The translations under genes and the position numbers were made by a program. The notes under the pieces are model-generated. The model did no database searches. It saw only the letters and a list, made by a program, of their open reading frames with translations, and was not told where the DNA came from. From contig DDER01000002.1 in NCBI GenBank assembly GCA_002336735.1, positions 229-12,834 on the forward strand: a stretch of DNA of 12,606 nucleotides, in the 5' to 3' direction. Positions within the stretch are counted from its first letter, which is position 1, and every line of letters starts with the position of its first letter. Origin of the DNA: Candidatus Saccharibacteria bacterium UBA1949. GTDB lineage: Bacteria > Patescibacteriota > Saccharimonadia > Saccharimonadales > Saccharimonadaceae. Below, one piece after another: positions 7,678-12,606 of this stretch.

Positions 7678-10467
7678 TTAGCGTATCTTTAGGATTATTT
7701 CGTCATCAGAACTCTGTGCAGCGCCAGCCGCAGATATATTACCCTGCTGACCAGTAGCATCTCCCAAAGAGGGCGTAGGGGGCGTAGGGGGCGTAGGAAT
7801 CGTAGGAGCCACACCCAAAGACACTCCTGACGCACTGCTGTTTTGTACTGATGGCTCAACCGAAGAAATGACTGGCGACTTGGGCGCGCCCATAGACTTA
7901 CGCTTCGCGAGCCACTCATCAAGAAACGATGATCCTCCTGTCGCCTGGAGTGGTCCAGCCCGGCCTGCTGTGGTTGAGGTATTATTCCCGGGAGAACCAG
8001 GAAGGGGTGGCGCAATAGGCTTAGGAGGAGCTAGTCGAGCAAAAATATCTGCCTCAACTTGTGCTCTTGGGCGTCCATATTTGGCTGCCGAAAGGCGTTT
8101 GAGGGCATCACTAAGTTGGGCATTCGACTGACCCATCGGTGGGATCCAGGACATACTAAATGGCGCCGATGGTACGCCATGTATCTGGGCTACCACAACA
8201 GACTCGTAGTTGGGCAGTTTTGTGAGATCTTCGGCATCAAAAACTGGCGTATAGCGCTTGACCATGATCTCTGCATCAGTAATACCGATACGGCCGGTTA
8301 TCGTTGTACCGACATTACCGATAATTGCCTCACGAAGGTCTTCCTTGAGCTGCGTCATAAATTGATTGCCTAGTACGATGCTGAGACGATACTTACGAGC
8401 TTCAGAGAGAATTGTCTCAAAACTATCAGTTGCGAAGTTTTGAAACTCGTCTACATAAAGCGTAAAGTCCTTCCGTTGCTCCTCAGGCACATCAGCCCGA
8501 GACATCGCTGCCGCTTGGAATTTCATGACAAATATAATACCGATCAGCCGTGAATTGAGATCGCCCATTTTGCCTTTTGACAGATTAACAAGCAATATTT
8601 TATTATTATCCATAATCTCACGAATGTTAAACCCGCTTTTTGTTTGCCCAATAATATTACGCATCGCATCATTACTAATAAACGGCCCGAACTTTGAGAC
8701 AACCCATGAAATCACTTCGCCGGCTTCACTTGATCGCTGCGATGCCGGAAATTCCTTTGTCCAAAAATCCAGTACCTGTTGATCAGTCACGTGCCTAAGC
8801 TTACTCCGCATAAATTGTTCATCGATAAGTACTTTTGGGATATCGATAAATGTCCCGCCCGCCGGATCTGACATTAACAGTAACGCACAGTTGCGAAAAA
8901 TATGTTCGAGACGTGGCCCAACAATACCTGTATGGCCTGGGTCATACAACCCATAAAGCATGCTGATCGCTTCCTGCACCAAAAAGTCTTTTTGATCAGG
9001 ATGATCAAATTCAAACATATTTAAACCTATCGGATGATCCATATCACTCGGGTTAAAATATATTACATCCTCGACACGCTCCTTAGGCACCTTGGCCATT
9101 AAGGATTCGACCGAATCACCATGTGGGTCAACAAAAGCAAACCCACGACCATCCATCATATCCTGAAATGCAAGGTTTTCCTGGAGCACTGATTTACCAA
9201 CGCCAGTCTGACCGATAATATGAATGTGTCGTCGTCGATCCGAATCGCCGAGCCGGATAGGTTTTTTGACGCCTCGAAATTCGTTATACCCAAGCAGCAT
9301 ACCTTGATCCATAATTTGCGTGGGACCATCAACCTGTTTACTCATTTGCCGCTGGACCTGGGAGGTTGGTATACTTTTTTGATCTGGTAAATGAAATATT
9401 GTCGCAAGCTCGACACTATTGAGAATATTATGATCGATATTTTGTGGAAAAAACCGAAATATATAGGATGTCACAAGCTCTTCGATACTACGCGCTACCG
9501 TAAAACGAAAGCCATTATGGGTCGGGGAATCAAAAAGCGAAAAAGCCGCAACGACATTCTTCAATAACGCCTGTGACCGTGCAGCCGTATTTGAAGATAC
9601 GACTACCCGAATTAGCACTTCATAGCCAGGATAGCGAGTTTTTTCCTCGATGGCTTCTACTGTAGTTTTCTCGAGATGTGTGAGTTGACTTTCTTCAGGT
9701 TTTTTTTCATGAGATTCCGGCGGCTTCCATAGTGACTCCATGATCTCTCGTGGTTCAATTAACCCACCAAAACCGACTGATTTTTTTGATTTATCTTTTG
9801 TGATTCTTTCGGCAGTAGTAGCCGCAGCCTTTGCCCAATTATCGCGCGCTGGTCGCATCAGTATCTGAATACCTACCCCATCTTCTCGACCCGCTGCCGA
9901 TATCGCGTTGAGCAGTGCTCTTGAAGCATCACGCTTGGACTCCATGTATGTTGCTATTGGATAAGCAAAGTTTTTCTTCAGCGTGAACTCGCCACCGATC
10001 GTACCGCTCATTTTGCCAACCTGGCTAAACACAGTGTGTTCTGACACCTCCTCTAGTCGGGATGAGGGGTATGCCGCGGCAATCGCCTGTTTGACCACGT
10101 CTACCAGGACAGTCGGTACAACTGCATAATAAAAAACAAGTCCATCACGCGCGACAATCTCAAGCGACAAGTGCCGCTGACCGTAGAGCTTGCTCTTGAA
10201 CCCTTTGGTCGCAGTACTGGCAATAATGTTATACATGACCTGTGCCTGCGATAATACTTCTTCAGTGAGATCCCGCTGGTCTCGCCCCTCACCTTGGATA
10301 TCTTCACTAGCAGGCGGTAGATGGATCATGATTGGCACCATCTTGAGTCCGCGCTCGTAATTTTTAGCTTCGCGCAACGTCTTGCGATAGATATAGAATA
10401 TCGCATAACCCGCCAACATACCTACACAGATAAGGACAAAAATCATGACCAGTACTCCAGCTGACAT
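7678..10467 (-). CDS. Membrane-anchored TraG/VirD4/VirB4-like ATPase
   Basis: A 929-aa protein of the FtsK/HerA-type conjugation and secretion ATPase superfamily. An N-terminal transmembrane helix (about 4-27) precedes a long region of unknown fold (about 50-400). The motor domain has Walker A GQTGVGKS (419-426), the DPHGD motif (447-451) typical of VirB4/TraG-like ATPases, Walker B LYVDEFQNF (670-678) and a downstream LGNQF (699-703) carrying the conserved Gln of these motors. The C-terminal 120 residues are low-complexity Pro/Ser/Ala and probably disordered. By family it should couple ATP hydrolysis to movement of DNA or protein across the membrane, as in type IV secretion or DNA transfer. 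The ribosome site AGGGG overlaps the upstream stop, 5 nt before the ATG, indicating coupling to the 143-aa gene. Coupling protein versus VirB4-like role cannot be decided, because no other VirB genes are in view. Confidence 0.88.
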   Translation of the reverse strand: MSAGVLVMIFVLICVGMLAGYAIFYIYRKTLREAKNYERGLKMVPIMIHLPPASEDIQGEGRDQRDLTEEVLSQAQVMYNIIASTATKGFKSKLYGQRHLSLEIVARDGLVFYYAVVPTVLVDVVKQAIAAAYPSSRLEEVSEHTVFSQVGKMSGTIGGEFTLKKNFAYPIATYMESKRDASRALLNAISAAGREDGVGIQILMRPARDNWAKAAATTAERITKDKSKKSVGFGGLIEPREIMESLWKPPESHEKKPEESQLTHLEKTTVEAIEEKTRYPGYEVLIRVVVSSNTAARSQALLKNVVAAFSLFDSPTHNGFRFTVARSIEELVTSYIFRFFPQNIDHNILNSVELATIFHLPDQKSIPTSQVQRQMSKQVDGPTQIMDQGMLLGYNEFRGVKKPIRLGDSDRRRHIHIIGQTGVGKSVLQENLAFQDMMDGRGFAFVDPHGDSVESLMAKVPKERVEDVIYFNPSDMDHPIGLNMFEFDHPDQKDFLVQEAISMLYGLYDPGHTGIVGPRLEHIFRNCALLLMSDPAGGTFIDIPKVLIDEQFMRSKLRHVTDQQVLDFWTKEFPASQRSSEAGEVISWVVSKFGPFISNDAMRNIIGQTKSGFNIREIMDNNKILLVNLSKGKMGDLNSRLIGIIFVMKFQAAAMSRADVPEEQRKDFTLYVDEFQNFATDSFETILSEARKYRLSIVLGNQFMTQLKEDLREAIIGNVGTTITGRIGITDAEIMVKRYTPVFDAEDLTKLPNYESVVVAQIHGVPSAPFSMSWIPPMGQSNAQLSDALKRLSAAKYGRPRAQVEADIFARLAPPKPIAPPLPGSPGNNTSTTAGRAGPLQATGGSSFLDEWLAKRKSMGAPKSPVISSVEPSVQNSSASGVSLGVAPTIPTPPTPPTPSLGDATGQQGNISAAGAAQSSDDEIILKIR
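7771..7806 (-). repeat. 9-bp in-frame tandem repeat in the ATPase tail
   Basis: Three perfect plus-strand units of gggcgtagg (7771-7779, 7780-7788, 7789-7797) are followed by one degenerate unit, aatcgtagg (7798-7806). Read on the coding strand they specify a run of PTP repeats near residues 889-899 of the ATPase. Because the unit is three codons, slippage would change tail length without breaking the frame. Confidence 0.85.
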
Positions 10468-10475
10468 ATTAGCCC

Positions 10476-10907
10476 CTAGCCTCCAGAATCACCAATTTCT
10501 CTACCGTAGCGCTTTCGGATATATTCAATTTGAAGCTTCGTGATCTCCCGTTCTCTTGTGTAGGGATCATCTTTTGTGCTAGTGATGATCGACTTTGCCT
10601 TCTCAACCCATTCCTTTTCGATCAAGTCGTCATCATTAGCAACGAGAGGTATATCATCAACCGGCACAGCAGTCGACAGAGTAGAGGCAACAGAACCACC
10701 AGGCAAAGATGCTGGCGGCGGCAAAGCGGATGGCATAGGATGCATCTGAGCTACCTCTACGCGAGCAGCCTGTTCTTGCTCATGACCCATCTCTGGAGAG
10801 CGTGGGGCAGCCTCGGCAGTTTCTTGGCTTGAGCGAAAATTGACCTCAAGAGGTTGAGGTGATTGCTCCCCAGCAGCACGTTCTAGTATTGGTTGGCGCG
10901 GTTCCAT
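10476..10907 (-). CDS. Small charged protein preceding the TraG-like ATPase
   Basis: A 143-aa protein with no transmembrane segment and no known enzymatic motif. Residues 1-82 are low complexity (Pro, Gln, Glu, Ala) and probably disordered. Residues about 83-138 form a compact, charged, helix-rich module (VDDIPLVANDDDLIEKEW, then DDPYTRER and YIRKRYGREIG), which I recall as conserved in Saccharibacteria next to this type of ATPase. It ends 8 bp before the ATPase start, and the stop codon lies within the next gene's Shine-Dalgarno, so the two are translationally coupled and the protein probably works with the ATPase as an adaptor or assembly partner (inference). The ATG at 10905-10907 is only about 11 bp past an excellent -10 box, so the message may be leaderless; AGAGG 2 nt before the ATG is too close for normal use. 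Confidence 0.8.
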   Translation of the reverse strand: MEPRQPILERAAGEQSPQPLEVNFRSSQETAEAAPRSPEMGHEQEQAARVEVAQMHPMPSALPPPASLPGGSVASTLSTAVPVDDIPLVANDDDLIEKEWVEKAKSIITSTKDDPYTREREITKLQIEYIRKRYGREIGDSGG

Positions 10908-10918
10908 ATCCTCTGTTA

Positions 10919-10927
10919 ATTATACCA
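10919..10927 (-). promoter_or_regulatory. Extended -10 promoter of the ATPase unit
   Basis: On the minus strand TGGTATAAT is a perfect extended -10 element. The bases 17-18 bp further upstream do not resemble TTGACA, which an extended -10 can tolerate. The expected start near 10912 would give a leader of only about 4-5 nt before the ATG at 10907, and this promoter would drive the 143-aa and 929-aa genes together. Confidence 0.5.
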
Positions 10928-10958
10928 TGATCGTTATACTATCCATATGGTATCTATA

Positions 10959-11348
10959 TTACATCGGCCAACGTTTACTGATGTATGCACAGGCCACTAC
11001 CTCAAATACTATTACCAGCATGAACTCATAGAAGCTTGCCCTACCAATTGACTGTGCTGCAATCAACATCACTGGGGCAAGCGCTAGCACTGATGCAAAG
11101 TAGTAGCTTCGCTTAAGACTTAATCGCCTCAGCTCATCACGCTTCTGACTCAACACGGTCACGTGTCGGATCAGCCAGGCTACCCCATATATAAAAAAGG
11201 TCAGCGCACTTAACGCTAACACGTACAGAAACATAAAAACTATAAGAACCCCTAAAGGTCCCGCCTCCTCAGGTGCAATTTTGTTCATATATCCACCCAG
11301 GATAGCAAGAGATACAACTACTGTCATTAAGAGAATTTTTGCTAACAT
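10959..11348 (-). CDS. Four-helix membrane protein of unknown function
   Basis: A 129-aa, strongly hydrophobic protein with four predicted transmembrane segments (about 3-20, 32-60, 82-100 and 106-124). A basic cytoplasmic-type loop lies between helices 2 and 3 (RHVTVLSQKRDELRRLSLKR, residues 61-80), and KRWPM forms the tail. I do not recognise a named family; the length and layout resemble small membrane proteins common in CPR genomes. It ends 51 bp before the start of the 143-aa gene, which has its own promoter, so it may be a separate unit on the same strand. The ATG has only AGG one base upstream, while an extended -10 lies 9 bp before the start, again suggesting a leaderless message. The gene is called on hydropathy pattern and a clean frame, not on homology. 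Confidence 0.7.
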   Translation of the reverse strand: MLAKILLMTVVVSLAILGGYMNKIAPEEAGPLGVLIVFMFLYVLALSALTFFIYGVAWLIRHVTVLSQKRDELRRLSLKRSYYFASVLALAPVMLIAAQSIGRASFYEFMLVIVFEVVACAYISKRWPM

Positions 11349-11357
11349 ACCTATACC

Positions 11358-11366
11358 ATCATACCA
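11358..11366 (-). promoter_or_regulatory. Extended -10 element before the four-helix membrane protein
   Basis: On the minus strand TGGTATGAT is an extended -10 match ending 9 bp before the ATG at 11348, predicting a leader of about 2-4 nt. A second, poorer copy (TGGTATAGG, 11350-11358) follows at once but would start transcription inside the gene. No good -35 box was seen. Confidence 0.35.
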
Positions 11367-11384
11367 CCGAGAAAATAGGAATCA

Positions 11385-11697
11385 GGAGCGGTTGATACAT
11401 ATTGGGGTAGGCTGACCACCGAAATAAATAATTAATGGGTGCGCCTGTATCGTGTACCCGCTCCGAAACCATTGACCGCTCCGAGAAATACTCGGGGCAA
11501 ATATATTGCAGTAATTTCCACGTCACGCCCAGCATTGCTCTATGGTCTTTCGAGCAGACCATTGATACTTGCTGGGCGCGACAGTACTTTGACTGCCCGC
11601 TCTCAATACACCAAAACAAGTTTTGGCGGAGCATAGGTAACGTCAATCAAGAGACGTGCATATACATAAACAAAGGTACGTAGGCCGTGATGACCTA
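11385..11697 (-). ncRNA. Candidate structured RNA or long structured leader (unidentified)
   Basis: Several good stems crowd this gene-free stretch. (1) GGAGCGG 11385-11391 pairs with CCGCTCC 11458-11464 and, one step inside, GATACA 11394-11399 pairs with TGTATC 11446-11451; short inner pairs (CACC/GGTG, GGC/GCC) extend the arm. (2) GCTCCGAG/CTCGGGGC, 11478-11498. (3) A 53-nt arm: CGCCCAGCA 11526-11534 with TGCTGGGCG 11570-11578, enclosing ATGGTCT 11542-11548 with AGACCAT 11556-11562. (4) 11580-11597. (5) CCAAAA/TTTTGG, 11611-11626. (6) TAGGCC/GACCTA, 11681-11697. Stems 4 and 6 are continuous only on the minus strand (G-U pairs); stem 2 favours plus. A strong leftward promoter at 11817-11845 points through it. 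I found no conserved core of RNase P RNA, tmRNA, SRP RNA or tRNA. It could equally be a leader for the membrane gene at 11348. The ends are guesses. Confidence 0.35.
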
Positions 11698-11727
11698 TAG
11701 TGTCTCGATGCATCATGCCGCTACCTA

Positions 11728-11806
11728 GTTTCCGTCAAAAAACGATGGGTTCCGGATGGTGAGGTCTCAATTGTTAAGGATTTTTTGCTTTTTTGTTTTC
11801 GTCAAA
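11728..11806. repeat. Pair of 12-bp direct repeats, GTTTYCGTCAAA
   Basis: GTTTCCGTCAAA (11728-11739) and GTTTTCGTCAAA (11795-11806) differ at one base and start 67 bp apart. They lie just downstream of the start of the predicted leftward transcript, in the same orientation. They could be protein-binding sites or part of the RNA; no function can be read from sequence. Confidence 0.6.
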
Positions 11807-11816
11807 GCTTAGAGAC

Positions 11817-11845
11817 ATCATAGCACGCAACCGCCTTTGCGTCAA
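11817..11845 (-). promoter_or_regulatory. Strong leftward promoter in the gene-free region
   Basis: On the minus strand -35 TTGACG (11840-11845), a 17-bp spacer and -10 TATGAT (11817-11822), extended by TGC (11823-11825), form one of the best promoter matches in the window. The start is expected near 11810. No good gene follows: the nearest frame is a 37-codon ORF (11603-11716) with only a weak AGG ribosome site. This favours an RNA product or a leader of about 460 nt reaching the membrane gene at 11348. Confidence 0.55.
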
Positions 11846-11939
11846 GACTGTCTATCCTTTATTATGATGTATTATTATCTACACAAAAATAACAACGGCT
11901 ATTTAACAGATTGGCGTTGTCTCATTTGCTTCTAGGCTA

Positions 11940-12395
11940 TTATTGTATAAATGACAACTTATCTATGTATTGTGAGTCAATTTTGTTTTTTAATCTTTTA
12001 TATAGCTCAAGCATTGCTGGATAAGAGACCTCTCCTGCGAGCCGTGATGCCATTTCATGCAACGCGACCAAACCCCCTCAAGTATTAGCTGATCGCACAT
12101 TGTCACTCACCCCGACAGTATCTCGCTGCTCGGACACATCGCCAACCTAGTACTCCCAGCACTGGCGTTTTGCAGTGCTTGACGCGACATCATACTGTAC
12201 CGCCCGGTATTGATCTTACTTTGCTCATTAGCCATGCACTGCCCTGAGAGATATAGTGCTCTCTTGCCCGTAGACTAACATTTCGCAACAGCCAAATGCA
12301 TCAGTAATTAGTAATCAAAGTTGCGGTCGCCTGTCTACATAAGACTCCCGTATAGACATTTGCTTTCTGCCTGCATGCTTGATACTTGGCGACAT
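11940..12395 (-). pseudogene. Broken reading-frame fragments, possible decayed small genes
   Basis: Three minus-strand stretches look protein-like but are interrupted. (a) ATG 12393-12395, preceded by AAAGGA 5 nt upstream, reads 26 codons (MSPSIKHAGRKQ...) to TGA at 12315-12317, then stays open in frame to TAA 12228-12230. (b) ATG 12234-12236 (MANEQSKINTGRYSMMSRQA) reads about 42 codons; near 12146 the more protein-like frame moves by one base (GDVSEQRDTVGV). (c) That frame meets TGA at 12078-12080 and then continues for 45 codons (GGLVALHEMASRLAGEVSY...LYKRLKNK) to tandem stops TAA-TAG at 11937-11942. The last part could instead be a real small protein started from TTG 12060-12062 behind GAGGGGG or from ATG 12051-12053. 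No family was recognised. A chance origin is quite possible. Confidence 0.3.
12158..12179. other. 7-bp perfect stem-loop
   Basis: AGCACTG (12158-12164) and CAGTGCT (12173-12179) form a perfect stem with an 8-nt loop, GCGTTTTG. No T-run follows on either strand, so it is not an obvious terminator. It lies inside the broken reading-frame fragments described at 11940-12395 and may simply be part of that sequence. Confidence 0.4.
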
Positions 12396-12555
12396 ATTTT
12401 TCCTTTCGCAAAAACTACCCCCCATTCGTTTCCGGCTGCGCCTGCTTGCGGTACGTACTGAGCTGAGCTCCTGCTAGCCAACGGTCGTATACTAGATGGC
12501 ACAAACGACTTGTATTAGCGTAGTATTTTTTACTAACACTTTTTTCATAAAAGTA

Positions 12556-12584
12556 TTGACATGAGCGCTTTGAAGTCATAATAT
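12556..12584 (+). promoter_or_regulatory. Rightward promoter at the window edge
   Basis: A perfect -35 TTGACA (12556-12561), a 17-bp spacer and a moderate -10 TAATAT (12579-12584) predict a start near 12591. AGGGG follows at 12585-12589, too early to serve as a ribosome site unless the start lies slightly upstream. The gene or RNA it serves lies beyond the right edge. Confidence 0.5.
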
Positions 12585-12606
12585 AGGGGTAGCTTCTGAA
12601 TAAAAA

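Noticed and set aside
11359..11646. 95-codon minus-strand frame upstream of the membrane protein gene
   Set aside because: Its composition is odd (several Cys and Trp, no hydrophobic or helical pattern), no ribosome site was seen, and it runs through the stem-loop cluster, whose base-pairing better explains the sequence.
11435..11683. 82-codon plus-strand frame (and an overlapping 65-codon one)
   Set aside because: No ribosome site or promoter, Cys/Ser-rich random-looking composition, and overlap with the structured region.
11603..11716. 37-codon minus-strand frame downstream of the strong promoter
   Set aside because: Only a weak AGG lies upstream and the sequence overlaps predicted stems; not enough to call a gene, though it cannot be excluded.
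11781..11800. T-rich stretch resembling a rightward terminator
   Set aside because: Two T6 runs and a T4 are present, but no stable stem lies directly upstream (only TGAG/CTCA with a 2-nt loop), and no plus-strand gene ends there.
11875..11883. DnaA-box-like TTATCTACA in an AT-rich stretch, hinting at an origin
   Set aside because: A single near-match, no cluster of boxes and no dnaA or dnaN gene in view; not sufficient for an origin call.
12036..12180. Minus-strand phrases loosely resembling 5S/23S rRNA
   Set aside because: Only short similarities; the conserved 5S core and 23S helices are absent.
11349..12606. tRNA, tmRNA, RNase P or CRISPR elements
   Set aside because: No T-arm GGTTCGA, no GAGGAAAGTCC core, no tag-peptide ending in ALAA and no regularly spaced repeats were found on either strand by eye.

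Overview
The window most likely comes from a Candidatus Saccharibacteria (TM7) or closely related Patescibacteria/CPR genome. This rests on protein features I recognise rather than on a database search: a surface protein with the long recurrent TM7-type export leader, a proline-rich linker, Cys-rich linker, DUF11-like domain and LPxTG anchor; a TraG/VirD4-like ATPase preceded by a small charged protein with a conserved C-terminus; and small lineage-type membrane proteins. The long genes read cleanly in the standard code with no in-frame UGA, which argues against the UGA=Gly lineages (Gracilibacteria, Absconditabacteria).

Layout. At 1-154 there is a leftward promoter and a short hairpin that probably belong to a gene beyond the left edge. 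At 155-5097 (minus strand) lies a compact gyrB-gyrA-DUF212 unit: 15 bp between gyrB and gyrA, and a one-base TAATG overlap between gyrA and the DUF212 gene. At 5098-5343 two extended -10 promoters diverge, one for gyrB and one for the rightward pair: the LPHTG surface protein (5344-7038) and a coiled-coil/two-helix membrane protein (7056-7637). Facing them, with a 40 bp convergent gap, is the minus-strand unit 10907-7678: a 143-aa charged protein followed after 8 bp by a 929-aa membrane-anchored conjugation/secretion-type ATPase. A four-helix membrane protein (10959-11348) lies just upstream on the same strand.

From 11349 to the right edge (about 1.26 kb) there is no convincing intact gene, which is unusual for such a compact genome. 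It holds a cluster of good stem-loops (11385-11697), one of the strongest-looking promoters in the window (TTGACG, 17 bp, TGCTATGAT; minus strand, 11817-11845) pointing into that cluster, a pair of 12-bp direct repeats, protein-like reading-frame fragments broken by stops and a frameshift (11940-12395, minus), and a rightward TTGACA promoter at the edge. The best candidate for something undescribed is a structured RNA or long structured leader transcribed leftward from about 11810.

The gyrase genes are housekeeping (supercoiling). The surface protein, its membrane partner and the ATPase unit plausibly belong to the cell-envelope and DNA/protein-transfer equipment that host-dependent CPR bacteria carry, but their joint role is inference.
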